Source: Allobosea sp.
GTDB taxonomy: Bacteria; Pseudomonadota; Alphaproteobacteria; Rhizobiales; Beijerinckiaceae
Length of the DNA stretch: 44,766 nucleotides
Assembly: GCF_030694325.1 (NCBI RefSeq)
Contig: NZ_JAUXYO010000045.1
Span: 1 to 44,766 of the forward strand
Reading direction: 5' to 3'
Shown here: in pieces, positions 1-8,018 of the stretch
Numbering within the stretch: the first letter of the stretch is position 1
Layout of the letters: each line of letters starts with the position of its first letter
Program-made: the position numbers and the translations under genes
Notes under the pieces: model-generated
What the model saw: only the letters and a program-made list of their open reading frames with translations
Database searches by the model: none
What the model was told of the DNA's origin: nothing

Positions 1-799
1 GCTGATCGATGACGGGCTGCGGCGTGCCGGCCGGGGCCATGAAGCCGAGCCAGATCGTCGCCTCGTATCCCTTCAGCCCGGCCTCCGCCGCGGTCGGCAC
101 GTCGGGCAGCAGCGCCGAGCGGCTGGCGCCGGTGGTGGCGAGCGCCCTGACCTGCCCGGCCGCGATGCTCGGCGCCATGGTGGTGACGGAGTCGATCATC
201 ATCTGGACATGGCCGCCGATGACGTTGGTTCGTGCCTCGCCGCTGCCGCGATGGGGCACATGCACGATGTCGGTGCCGCTCAGCGCCTTGAAGCTCTCGC
301 CGGCGAGATGATAGGGCGTGCCCACGCCGGACGAGGCGTAGTTGAGCTGCTTGGGCTTCGACTTGGCGAGCGCAATGAACTCCTGCAGCGTCTTCGCCTC
401 GACCGCGGGATTGACCACGATCACCAGATCAGCCTCGTTGACCGGTGCGACCGGCACCAGATCCTTGGTGAGATTGTAGCCCTTGCTCGGGATCAGCGTC
501 TCGTTGGCAGTGTGGGTGTTCGACATCATCAGCAGCGTGTAGCCGTCGGGAGCGGCGCGGGCAGCCTCCGTCGTGCCGATAACGGCGCCGGCACCCGGCT
601 TGTTCTCGATGGTGAAGGGTTGCTTCAGCGCATCCTGCAGTTGCTGGCCGACGGCTCTCGCGTAGATGTCGGCCGGGCCGCCCGCGCCGAAGGGCACGAT
701 CACCCGGACGCCGCGGCTCGGATAGGACTGCGCCAGGGCGGAGGTCGCGAGTGCGGCCGACGCCATGGCGGCGAGACAGAGAAGCTTGATCCTCGACAC
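1..799 (-). CDS. Bug/TctC-type tripartite tricarboxylate transporter solute receptor (3' end outside window)
   Basis: Read on the minus strand, a GTG at 797-799 follows a purine-rich AGGAGGAGG ribosome site and opens a frame that stays open to the window edge (266 codons seen). The protein starts with a signal peptide ending ALAQ, followed by SYPSRGVRVIVPFGAGG, the usual N-terminus of Bug family periplasmic receptors. Further family landmarks are NKPGAGAVIGT, DGYTLLMMSNTHT, LNYASSGVGTPYHLAGE and VPHRGSG. Such receptors bind carboxylates or other small organic acids for TTT transporters or act as orphan sensors. No TctA/TctB membrane genes are seen here. It lies 69 bp after the FAH-family gene in the same direction, so the two are probably cotranscribed. 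The C-terminal fifth is missing. Confidence 0.9.
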   Translation of the reverse strand, partial: MSRIKLLCLAAMASAALATSALAQSYPSRGVRVIVPFGAGGPADIYARAVGQQLQDALKQPFTIENKPGAGAVIGTTEAARAAPDGYTLLMMSNTHTANETLIPSKGYNLTKDLVPVAPVNEADLVIVVNPAVEAKTLQEFIALAKSKPKQLNYASSGVGTPYHLAGESFKALSGTDIVHVPHRGSGEARTNVIGGHVQMMIDSVTTMAPSIAAGQVRALATTGASRSALLPDVPTAAEAGLKGYEATIWLGFMAPAGTPQPVIDQ

Positions 800-868
800 C
801 GTTTCCTCCTCCTGATGGGCCGCTTTGGCGCGGCTCCCTTATGGTTTGATCGTCAGCCTCACGGATGT

Positions 869-1756
869 TCAGCCGACCGGGTTTTCGAGCACGCCGATCC
901 CGTCGATCTCGATGCGCACGAGATCGCCGGCGACGAGGAATTTCGGCGGGTTGAAGCCGATGCCGACGCCGACGGGCGTGCCGGTGGCGATGATGTCGCC
1001 CGGCTCCAGCGTGATATAGGCCGAGATCGTGCTGATCAGCGTCGGGATGTCGAAGATCAGGTCCGCCACCGTCGCGTCCTGGCGCAGCTCGCCATTGACC
1101 CAGGTGCGCAGGCGCAGAGTGCGCGGGTCGGGCACCTCATCCGCCGTCAGCACGGCCGGACCCATCGGGCAGAAGCCGTCGATGCCCTTGCCGAGCACCC
1201 ATTGGCGGTGCTTGTGCTGGAGTTGGCGCGAGGTGACGTCGTTGACGATGGTGTAGCCGAAGACATGGCCGAGCGCGTCGGCGGCGGCGATGCCGCGCCC
1301 GCCCTTGCCGATGACGACCGCGAGTTCCCCCTCGTAATCGACGGATTTCGTCGGATCGAGATGGCCGGGAATGGTCTCGCCCGGGCCGATGACCGCGGAA
1401 GGCGGCTTGGTGAAGACCACCGGCGCCTCGGGCACGACATCCTTGGTGCTGGCGTCGAAGCCGCTCTGGGCGAACTCCTTGGCATGCTCGTGATAGTTCT
1501 TGCCGACGCAGAAGACATTGCGGGCCGGGCGCGGGAAAGGTGCATGCAGCGTGACATCCGCAAGAGGCAGCGTCGGTGCCGCCTCGGCCATGCCGGCCAG
1601 CCGGGCCGCCGCATCCGCTCCGAGGGCGCAGCAGGCCGCCATCGTCGCGGGAGCGCCTTCGAGCCCGGACAGATCGGCGATGCGGTCGCCCTGGATAACC
1701 CCGAGGCGGCCCTGGGCGGCCGGCTCGTGGCCCTGCGTGAAGATGGCGAGTTTCAT
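869..1756 (-). CDS. Fumarylacetoacetate hydrolase (FAH) family protein
   Basis: A 295-residue protein with the FAH fold. Enzymes of this family are Mg/Mn-dependent hydrolases, hydratases or decarboxylases that act on beta-diketo or 2-oxo acids in aromatic and sugar-acid breakdown. Visible motifs are FCVGKNYHEHAKEF near residue 85, the acidic metal ligands in VDYEGELAVVIG (around 140-150) and YTIVNDVTSRQLQ, then GKGIDGFCPMGP and the C-terminal GDIIATGTPVGVG. The long N-terminal extension of about 75 residues before the core is typical of the 2-keto-4-pentenoate hydratase/HpcE-like branch. It follows a GntR gene whose operator-like palindrome sits upstream. The exact substrate cannot be read from sequence. 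Confidence 0.9.
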   Translation of the reverse strand: MKLAIFTQGHEPAAQGRLGVIQGDRIADLSGLEGAPATMAACCALGADAAARLAGMAEAAPTLPLADVTLHAPFPRPARNVFCVGKNYHEHAKEFAQSGFDASTKDVVPEAPVVFTKPPSAVIGPGETIPGHLDPTKSVDYEGELAVVIGKGGRGIAAADALGHVFGYTIVNDVTSRQLQHKHRQWVLGKGIDGFCPMGPAVLTADEVPDPRTLRLRTWVNGELRQDATVADLIFDIPTLISTISAYITLEPGDIIATGTPVGVGIGFNPPKFLVAGDLVRIEIDGIGVLENPVG

Positions 1757-1822
1757 GAAGACGGCCCGATGCTGGCGCCCGTGCGGCGCGATGCCCCAGA
1801 GCTAGAGCAGGCCGCGGCAAGC

Positions 1823-1833
1823 TGTCAACCAAT
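1823..1833 (-). promoter_or_regulatory. Second copy of ATTGGTTGAC overlapping a TTGACA -35-like box before the FAH gene
   Basis: On the minus strand ATTGGTTGAC recurs here, 41 bp (about four helical turns) from the same ten bases in the full palindrome at 1861-1874. It merges into TTGACA (1823-1828), a consensus -35 hexamer. The -10 region about 17 bp further on (around 1800-1806) is only weakly matched. The layout would let a bound FCD regulator block the FAH promoter. Inference from sequence only. Confidence 0.4.
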
Positions 1834-1860
1834 CAGACAGAATGACCTCATTTTCACCGT

Positions 1861-1874
1861 ATTGGTCAACCAAT
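1861..1874. promoter_or_regulatory. FadR-type operator-like palindrome between the GntR and FAH genes
   Basis: ATTGGTCAACCAAT is an inverted repeat ATTGGT/ACCAAT with a 2-bp centre. It resembles the TGGT-Nx-ACCA sites known for FadR-subfamily GntR proteins such as PdhR and FadR. It lies just after the GntR stop and upstream of the FAH start. A matching palindrome occurs upstream of the GntR gene itself. Confidence 0.55.
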
Positions 1875-1881
1875 ATGGTGC

Positions 1882-2556
1882 TCAGCGCCCCAGCAGATTG
1901 CCGCGCACGCGTTCGAGATGGCCGAGCAGCGCGGCCTCGGCGGCACCGGCATCCCGCGCCTTCAGCGCCACGACGATGGCGTGATGCTCGCGGCGATAAT
2001 GGTCGCGGCGCTCGACGCTGAGGCTGCGGCGCTTGAGTTCACCCCAGGCGGTGAGATCGCGGGCGCGCGTGATCATCGCATAGAGCTCGATGACGAGGCG
2101 GTTATGCGTCGACCGGGCGATCGCCTCATGAAGGGCGGCATCCCAATGCTCGAAGGCCTCGAAGTCCTCGGCCGCGTCGCCTTGCTGGATGCACTCGTCG
2201 AAGCGCGCGAAATCGTCCTGATCGGCGTTGATCGCGGCGAGCTCGGCTAGGCGGGGCTCGACCAGCAGGCGCGCCTCCATGATTTCGGCCGGGCTGGCCG
2301 AGGGCGGCGTCGGCTCTGCGGGCGGCGGCTCGCTCGCGGCCGCGCGGACATAGGTCCCGCTGCCGATGATCCTCGTGACGGCGCCGCCGCACTCCAGCAC
2401 GGCGAGCGCATCCCGGACGGCCGATCGCGGCACCGCGAGCTGTTCCGACAGGGCCCGCTCGGTCGGCAGCTTGCTCCGTGCCCCATAGACGCCCGCGCGG
2501 ATCCCATCGGTGATGAAATCGCGAACCCGCTGGGCGTGTCCCGTCGTCGTGCTCAT
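1882..2556 (-). CDS. FadR/FCD-family GntR transcriptional regulator
   Basis: Start chosen at the ATG of MSTTTGHAQ (224 aa). A longer in-frame start at 2628 exists but would place the operator-like palindrome 2599-2610 inside the coding region. The N-terminal winged helix reads FITDGIRAGVYG...LPTERALSEQLAVPRSAVRDAL and ends with the wing GSGTYVR. The rest is an FCD ligand-binding bundle with EARLLVEPRLAELAA and the metal-ligand histidines in DAALHEAIARSTHN, REHHAIVVAL and LGHLERVR. FCD regulators usually sense organic acids and repress adjacent catabolic genes. Its operon mates are the FAH enzyme and the Bug receptor, so control of organic-acid catabolism with autoregulation is likely. Confidence 0.9.
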   Translation of the reverse strand: MSTTTGHAQRVRDFITDGIRAGVYGARSKLPTERALSEQLAVPRSAVRDALAVLECGGAVTRIIGSGTYVRAAASEPPPAEPTPPSASPAEIMEARLLVEPRLAELAAINADQDDFARFDECIQQGDAAEDFEAFEHWDAALHEAIARSTHNRLVIELYAMITRARDLTAWGELKRRSLSVERRDHYRREHHAIVVALKARDAGAAEAALLGHLERVRGNLLGR

Positions 2557-2598
2557 CGTGCTCTCATCGCGTGCGCCAAACCTGATCATGGCCGTGAT

Positions 2599-2610
2599 TT
2601 GGTTTACCAA
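2599..2610. promoter_or_regulatory. FadR-type operator-like palindrome upstream of the GntR gene
   Basis: TTGGTTTACCAA is an inverted repeat TTGGT/ACCAA with a 2-bp centre, 43 bp upstream of the preferred GntR start. It has the same half-sites as the palindrome at 1861-1874, suggesting autoregulation. It also lies about 240 bp upstream of the divergent receptor gene at 2845, so the regulator could affect that gene too. Confidence 0.5.
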
Positions 2611-2844
2611 TTTTCGCGCCGCTGGCAAGACGCTGCCATTGGCGCAGCCGCCTCGCCGCGATTCCAGCCGGATCAGCCGCTGCGCGAAGCCTCGCTCGTC
2701 CCGCTAAAAAGCAGACCCAGCGCAATATACGCGGTCTTGGCAGCGTCCGGCGCTATGTTACCGTGTGTTCAGAGCGGATCCAAAAGCCGCCACCGGCTTC
2801 GCCGTCGGAACCTTCGGCGCGGCCAGCACGCAGGGAGGACTACG

Positions 2845-4092
2845 ATGCGCAAGACGCTTGCGGCCGCTGTCGCGGCCTGTTTCGTCGCGGCTGTACCGGC
2901 CGCGCATGCCCAGGAAAAACTCAAGATCGGTGTGATGGCGACGCTGTCGGGCGCTTTGACGTCCGGCGGTGAAGACGGCGTCCGCGGCGTCCAGATCGCG
3001 GCCAAGGAACTCGGCAACAAGATGGCCGGGCGCGAGTTCGAGTTCATCATCACGGCGACCGACGCCAGCCCGGATTCCGCGCTCCGCGCGGCCCGCAAGC
3101 TGGTCGAGCAGGACAAGGTGCAGCTCATCATCGGGCCGCTCTCCGGCTCCGAAGGCATCGCCATGCGCGACTACAGCAAGACGGTGCCGAACCTCGTCAT
3201 GGTCAACGGCTCGTCGGGAGCGCTCGAGACGACCTTCGTCAATCCCTCGCCGAATTTCTTCCGCTTCAACAGCGACGGCGCGATGTGGATGGCCGGCCTC
3301 GGCGAGTACGTGCTGAAGGACAAGGGCTTCAAGAAGATCTCGGTGATCGCGGAGGACTACTCCTTCCCCTACACACAGGTCTTCGGCTTCGCGATCGGCT
3401 ATTGCCGCGCCGGGGGCGAGATCGTCCAGCGCCAGTGGGTGCCGCTCGGCACCAAGGATTTCGGCTCGGTGATCGCCAACATCCCCGATGATGTCGACGC
3501 CGTCTTCCTCGGGCTGGGCGGCGGCGACGCGGTCAACTTCCTGAACCAGTACAGCCAGACCGGCGGCAAGGCGAAGTTCATCGGCGGCTCGATCATGGTC
3601 GATCAGACCGTGCTCTCGTCGAAGGGCGCCGCCAAGCGCCTGCTGGTCGGCACGCCCTCCTCCGGCGGCGTCGCCGACGCCTGGGACGATCCGCGCTGGA
3701 AGGCTTGGGTGAAGACGTATCAGGAGGCTTTCCCGGCCGACAAGCGCTTCGCCAGCCCCTCGCTCTTCGCGACCAACTACTACAACGCCGTGATGGCGCT
3801 CTCGATCGCGATGGACAAGGTGAAGGGTGATCTCTCGGACGGCGGCGCCAAGCTGCGCGCCGAGTTGGCCAAGGTCGAGCTGAATGCGCCCAACGGCAAG
3901 ATCCGGCTCGACGACAACCGTCAGGCGATCGCCACGACCTTCATCACCGAGGTCGCCGAGCTGCCGAATGGCGACCTGACCAACAAGTTCGTGCGCGCCG
4001 TGCCGGACGTGACGCAGACGCTGGGTCTCTCGCTGGAGGCGTTCAAGGCGATCGGCCTGCCGTCCCGCACCAATCCGGAATGCAAGAAATAG
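2845..4092 (+). CDS. Branched-chain amino acid-type ABC transporter substrate-binding protein
   Basis: A 415-residue periplasmic receptor of the Peripla_BP_6 (LivJ-like) family. The frame is open far upstream, but the ATG at 2845 follows GGGAGG and begins a clear signal peptide, MRKTLAAAVAACFVAAVPAAHA, split as ...PAAHA then QEKLKIGVMATLSGAL. Family landmarks are the SGALTSGGEDGVRGVQIAAKELG motif region, ARKLVEQDKVQLIIGPLSGSEG and FGSVIANIPDDVDAVFLGLGGGDAVNF. It heads a long co-directional block with LivH, LivM, LivG and LivF-type genes. LivJ-like receptors often bind aromatic acids, amides or urea rather than amino acids, so the ligand is open. A stable hairpin follows the stop codon. Confidence 0.93.
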   Translation: MRKTLAAAVAACFVAAVPAAHAQEKLKIGVMATLSGALTSGGEDGVRGVQIAAKELGNKMAGREFEFIITATDASPDSALRAARKLVEQDKVQLIIGPLSGSEGIAMRDYSKTVPNLVMVNGSSGALETTFVNPSPNFFRFNSDGAMWMAGLGEYVLKDKGFKKISVIAEDYSFPYTQVFGFAIGYCRAGGEIVQRQWVPLGTKDFGSVIANIPDDVDAVFLGLGGGDAVNFLNQYSQTGGKAKFIGGSIMVDQTVLSSKGAAKRLLVGTPSSGGVADAWDDPRWKAWVKTYQEAFPADKRFASPSLFATNYYNAVMALSIAMDKVKGDLSDGGAKLRAELAKVELNAPNGKIRLDDNRQAIATTFITEVAELPNGDLTNKFVRAVPDVTQTLGLSLEAFKAIGLPSRTNPECKK

Positions 4093-4110
4093 CGCGCCCG
4101 AGCGCTCGAT

Positions 4111-4141
4111 GGAGGGGACCCGCATCGTGCGTGCCCCCTCC
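4111..4141 (+). terminator. Hairpin after the receptor gene (attenuator or partial terminator)
   Basis: GGAGGGG (4111-4117) pairs perfectly with CCCCTCC (4135-4141), and CGC/GCG pairs again inside the loop. There is no run of T after the stem, so full intrinsic termination is doubtful. Such hairpins behind the first gene of ABC operons often stabilise the receptor mRNA or lower downstream expression. Confidence 0.4.
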
Positions 4142-4254
4142 GCTTCCGTCACGTACCGACTCCCGGCGCCTGCGAGCGGATCTCGCGGTGCCAAGGCGGT
4201 GGCTTGCCTGACGAGGCCCAGCTTCCTGCGTCGGACCTACTTTCGCGAGGCATC

Positions 4255-5127
4255 ATGAGTCGCGCAGTTGCGGTCTGCCACGGCCCCTTCGGCCGCGTCG
4301 CGATCTACGATCTCGACCGCCCGCTGGTGCTGCACGCCCACCGCGAGGCCCATCTGATCTTCTTCCTCGAAGGATCGCGCGGCCTCGTGACCGTGAATGG
4401 CCGCACCACCCTGGTCGACCCCTTCATGGGGGTGGCGATCAACCCCTGGGAGCCGCACAACTTCCAGCCGCTGCGGCCCGGCGCGCTCGGCCTCTTCCTC
4501 GTCGTCTATCTGAAGCCCGAATGGCTGGCGGCCCAGACCATGACGCCGCCCGGCGCGCTGGCCTTCCCCGCCTCCGAACTCGTGGTCACCCGCGAACTCG
4601 CCGCCTGGCGCGACGAGGCGGTCGAGATGCTGCTGTCGGCTCATCGCGATCTCAACCTCGCGCCCGTGCTGATGGCCTTGGCCCAGGCGTCGAGCGAGCC
4701 GATCGGCCAGGACCTCGCCTCCGCCCTGCTGCACGTCGCCCCGGGAAGCATGCTCGACCGGCGGGTGGCGCGGGCGCAGCGGCTGATCGAGGCCCATCCC
4801 GCCCATGAAGGCGCGCTCGCCCGCGTCGCCCGGGAGGCAGGACTGTCGCGAGCGCATTTCTTCAAGCTCTTCCGCGAACAGGTCGGCGTGACCCCGACCG
4901 TCTTCGCCAACACGGTCCGGCTCGACGCCGCCCTCGATCGCCTCGTGCTCTCGGGCGATCCGGTGACGCGGATCAGCCAGACGCTCGGCTTCTCCTGCCA
5001 GAGCGTCTTCACACGCTTCTTCACCGCCCATATGGGCATGGCGCCGCGTGATTATCGCCGCGTGCTGCGCCGTATCGGCCAGGGACCGCAGCTGTCCGGC
5101 CCGTCGCTGCGGACCTGCCATGTCTGA
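4255..5127 (+). CDS. AraC-family transcriptional regulator with N-terminal cupin-like domain
   Basis: The ATG at 4255 (MSRAVAVCHGPF) gives 290 residues. A TTG 51 bp upstream is in frame but lacks a good ribosome site. The N-terminal half has an AraC-binding cupin pattern: HREAHLIFFLEGSRG, VNGRTTLVDPFMGVAINPWEPHNF. The C-terminal 100 residues carry the two helix-turn-helix units, seen as LARVAREAGLSRAHFFKLFREQVGVTP and ITRISQTLGF-like VTRISQTLGFSCQSVFTRFF followed by the family signature GMAPRDYRR. Its stop overlaps the start of the LivH-type permease gene. It is therefore translated with the transporter and is the likely local activator, sensing the imported compound. Ligand unknown. Confidence 0.9.
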   Translation: MSRAVAVCHGPFGRVAIYDLDRPLVLHAHREAHLIFFLEGSRGLVTVNGRTTLVDPFMGVAINPWEPHNFQPLRPGALGLFLVVYLKPEWLAAQTMTPPGALAFPASELVVTRELAAWRDEAVEMLLSAHRDLNLAPVLMALAQASSEPIGQDLASALLHVAPGSMLDRRVARAQRLIEAHPAHEGALARVAREAGLSRAHFFKLFREQVGVTPTVFANTVRLDAALDRLVLSGDPVTRISQTLGFSCQSVFTRFFTAHMGMAPRDYRRVLRRIGQGPQLSGPSLRTCHV

Positions 5128-6130
5128 TTTCGTTGCGCGCCGCCCGATCTGGTCGCTGATCATCCTGCTGGCGCTCGCCATCCTGGCCTGGCTCGTCTTC
5201 TCGATCTGGACGCCCGGGATGGAGGCGATGTTCGGGCGCAAGCGCGTCTTCCTCAGCGCGCTGTTCAACGGCATCACGCTGGGGGCGCTGTATTTCCTGG
5301 TCGCGAGCGGGTTCACGCTGATCTTCGGGCTGATGCGCAACGTCAACCTCGCGCATGGCTCGCTTTATCTGTTCGGCGGTTATGTCGGCTACAGCGTCGG
5401 CGAATGGTCGGGCTCCTGGCTGGTGGCCCTGCTCGCGGCGTTCCTCCTCGTCGCGATCGTCGGCATCCTGATGCAGCTGCTGCTGTTCCGCTGGATGGAG
5501 GGCCAGGATCTCCGCCAGACGCTCGTCACCATCGGGCTCTCGATCATCTTCGCCGACCTGCTGTTGTGGAGCTATGGCGGCGATACCTTCCAGGTCACGG
5601 CGCCGGAGTGGCTGTCGGGCCCTGTCACCCTGCCCTTCGCCGTGGCTTTGCGCAGCAATGGCGAGGCGGTGATGATGACCTATCCGCTGGTGCGCATCGC
5701 CATCTTGATCGGGGCGATCATCGTCGGCGTGCTGATGTGGCTGGCGCTCAACCGCACGCGGGTCGGCATGCTGGTGCGCGCCGGGGTGGACGACCGCGAC
5801 ATGCTGTCGGCGACGGGCGTGCGCGTGCAGCTCGTCTTCGTCATGGTCTTCGCCTTCGGGGCCGGGCTCGCCGGCCTCGCCGGCGTCGTCGGCGGCACCT
5901 TCCAGTCGCTGCAGCCGGGCGAGGATACGCGCATCCTGCTGTCCTCGCTCGTCGTCGTCATCGTCGGCGGCATGGGTTCGATCCCGGGCGCTGCGGTCGG
6001 GGCGCTGATCGTCGGCCTCGCCGAGCAGTTCGGCTCGGTCTACATGCCGACCTATGCGGTGATGCTGACCTTCCTGATCATGGTCGCGGTCCTGGCAGTC
6101 AGGCCCGAAGGCCTGGCGGCGAGGCGCTGA
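5120..6130 (+). CDS. LivH-type branched-chain amino acid ABC transporter permease
   Basis: Start at the ATG of MSDFVARRPIW (336 aa), overlapping the AraC stop by 8 bp. About eight hydrophobic membrane segments are visible. They include the LivH landmark FNGITLGALYFLVASGFTLIFGLMRNVNLAHGSL near residues 50-80 and the late GGMGSIPGAAVGALIVGLAEQF, which carries the loop that contacts the ATPase. It ends with VRPEGLAARR, the usual PEGL ending of the family. It pairs with the LivM-type permease that begins 2 bp after its stop. The N-terminus has an extra hydrophobic segment compared with short LivH proteins. Confidence 0.93.
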   Translation: MSDFVARRPIWSLIILLALAILAWLVFSIWTPGMEAMFGRKRVFLSALFNGITLGALYFLVASGFTLIFGLMRNVNLAHGSLYLFGGYVGYSVGEWSGSWLVALLAAFLLVAIVGILMQLLLFRWMEGQDLRQTLVTIGLSIIFADLLLWSYGGDTFQVTAPEWLSGPVTLPFAVALRSNGEAVMMTYPLVRIAILIGAIIVGVLMWLALNRTRVGMLVRAGVDDRDMLSATGVRVQLVFVMVFAFGAGLAGLAGVVGGTFQSLQPGEDTRILLSSLVVVIVGGMGSIPGAAVGALIVGLAEQFGSVYMPTYAVMLTFLIMVAVLAVRPEGLAARR

Positions 6131-6132
6131 CC

Positions 6133-7218
6133 ATGGCTATCGCCGATCTCGAGCTGGAGCAGCGTGCCCGCCCCCAGGAGGGTTTCGGGGACTGGGTCGC
6201 GCGGCGGGGGACCGCCTTCTGGGTCGTCGCCGCCCTGCTGCTGGTCATGCCCGCCATCGCAAGCCCGTTCTGGCTCGTACAGATCATCGCCTATGCGATG
6301 ATCCTGGGCATGATCGCGCTGAGCCTGATGTTCCTGGCCGGCTATGGCGGCATCGTCAGCCTGATCCAGATGACGGTGGCGGGCTTTGCCGGCTATCTGG
6401 TGGCGATCCTCGGCGGCAGCGCGATCACCCAGATCAGCCTGAACTGGCCGTGGTGGACGGCGGTGCCCGTCGCGATGCTGGTCGCGACGCTGTTCGGCAC
6501 GCTGAGCGGGGCGCTCTCTGTTCGGACCGAGGGCATCTACACGATCATGATCACGCTCGCGATCGCCTCGGCCTTCTACTACCTGACGCTGCAGAACTAC
6601 ACGATCTTCAACGGTTTCAGCGGCTTCAACGGCATCCTGCCGCCGGTCTTCCTCGGGATAGACTGGGGGCAGAGCCTGCCCTTCTACTATTTGACGCTGG
6701 CCTGTGCGGCGCTGGCCTATGGCGCGGTGATCTACGTCTCGCGGGCCCCCTTCGGACTCGCCTTGCAGGGCACGCGCGACAACCCCCGCCGCATGGCGGC
6801 GCTCGGCTTCGACGTCGTCGCGCATCGCATCGCCGCCTATACCTTCGCCTCGCTGATCGCCGCCTCGGCCGGCGTGCTGCTGGTCTGGTACCAGCGTCAG
6901 ATCTCGCCCGGCACGGCCGGCGTCGGGCCCGTCGTCGACATGCTGATCATCGCTGTCGTCGGGGGCCTGAGCCGCCCGATCGGCCCCTTCATCGGCGCGC
7001 TCGTCTATGTGCTGCTGCGCACCTTCGCGCTCGACGTGCTCGAGGGTGTCGGCCTCGACGGGCGGCGCTACCAGCTGCTGATCGGGCTCGGTTTCCTCGT
7101 GATCGTGCTGTTCTCGCCCGACGGGCTGATCGGCATCTTCCAACGCTTGCGCGAGCGCTATCGCCGCGGCCGCGACGCCCGCGACAGCCAGATGGGCACA
7201 GGCGGAGGCACGCCATGA
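6133..7218 (+). CDS. LivM-type branched-chain amino acid ABC transporter permease
   Basis: 361 residues from the ATG of MAIADLELEQRARPQ. This start was chosen because it follows the LivH stop by 2 bp; the much longer upstream extension is a shadow of livH. It has a polar N-terminus followed by roughly ten membrane segments. LivM signatures include LSLMFLAGYGGIVSLIQM and, towards the C-terminus, GGLSRPIGPFIGALVYVLLR and LFSPDGLIGIF. The family moves the substrate through the inner membrane with LivH. Its stop overlaps the next gene by ATGA, indicating translational coupling to the ATPase. Confidence 0.93.
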   Translation: MAIADLELEQRARPQEGFGDWVARRGTAFWVVAALLLVMPAIASPFWLVQIIAYAMILGMIALSLMFLAGYGGIVSLIQMTVAGFAGYLVAILGGSAITQISLNWPWWTAVPVAMLVATLFGTLSGALSVRTEGIYTIMITLAIASAFYYLTLQNYTIFNGFSGFNGILPPVFLGIDWGQSLPFYYLTLACAALAYGAVIYVSRAPFGLALQGTRDNPRRMAALGFDVVAHRIAAYTFASLIAASAGVLLVWYQRQISPGTAGVGPVVDMLIIAVVGGLSRPIGPFIGALVYVLLRTFALDVLEGVGLDGRRYQLLIGLGFLVIVLFSPDGLIGIFQRLRERYRRGRDARDSQMGTGGGTP

Positions 7219-8018
7219 GCGCCGTCGTCTCCCGCGAGCGGCTGACGGCAGCGGGCTCCGCCAATGCGCTGGAACTGCGCGGCGTCTCGCGGCTGTTCGG
7301 CGCGCTGGCGGCTCTGACCGACATCACGCTCTCGGTGAAGCCCGGCGAGCGGCGGGCGGTGCTGGGCTCGAACGGAGCCGGCAAGACGACGCTGTTCAAC
7401 TGCGTGACGGGCGATTTCGCGCCGAGTTCGGGCGTGATCCGCTTCTTCGGCGAAGACGTCACCGCCTTTCCGCCGCAGGAGCGCATCCGACGGGGCCTGC
7501 GCCGGACCTACCAGATCTCATCGCTCTTCACCGGGCTTTCGGTGCTCGACAACGTCTATCTCGCCTGCCGGGGCGTCTCGCGGAACCGCTTCTCGCTGCT
7601 GCGCCCGCGCCGGGACGACGCACTGGTCCAGGCAGCTGAAACCCTGGTCGAGGCGGTGCATCTCTCCGCCGTCAAGGACAGGCTGGTCGGCGAACTCGCC
7701 TATGGCCAGCAGCGCCAGCTCGAGATCGCGCTCGCCTTGTCGGGCGCGCCGCGCTTCATTCTGTTCGACGAGCCGGCGGCGGGGCTGTCGCCGACCGAGC
7801 GGCGCGACCTCGTCCACATCCTGACCTCGCTGCCGAGCCATATCGGCTACATCATCATCGAGCACGACATGGATGTGGCGCTGCGCGTCGTCGAGAGCGT
7901 GACGATGATGCACAACGGCCGCATCTTCAAGGAGGGCGCGCCGCAGGAGATCGAGAGCGACCCGGAAGTCCAGGAGCTCTATCTCGGCGGCGGACATGTC
8001 GGAGGCGGGCATGGCTGA
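7215..8018 (+). CDS. LivG-type ABC transporter ATP-binding protein
   Basis: 267 residues from the ATG that overlaps the LivM stop (ATGA). Walker A is GSNGAGKTT (51-59). The signature loop has the LivG form AYGQQRQLEIAL, Walker B is FILFDEPAAGL, and the switch histidine is in IIIEHDMD. The Q-loop region RTYQISSLFTGLSVLDNV is also typical. It energises the importer together with the LivF-like domain encoded next, whose gene starts inside this one's last codons. Confidence 0.94.
   Translation: MSAVVSRERLTAAGSANALELRGVSRLFGALAALTDITLSVKPGERRAVLGSNGAGKTTLFNCVTGDFAPSSGVIRFFGEDVTAFPPQERIRRGLRRTYQISSLFTGLSVLDNVYLACRGVSRNRFSLLRPRRDDALVQAAETLVEAVHLSAVKDRLVGELAYGQQRQLEIALALSGAPRFILFDEPAAGLSPTERRDLVHILTSLPSHIGYIIIEHDMDVALRVVESVTMMHNGRIFKEGAPQEIESDPEVQELYLGGGHVGGGHG

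Noticed and set aside
209-1984. 591-codon plus-strand ORF
   Set aside because: It lies opposite the Bug receptor, the FAH gene and part of the GntR gene, all with clear family motifs. Its own translation is low-complexity Arg/Asp/Ala-rich, typical of an antisense frame in high-GC DNA.
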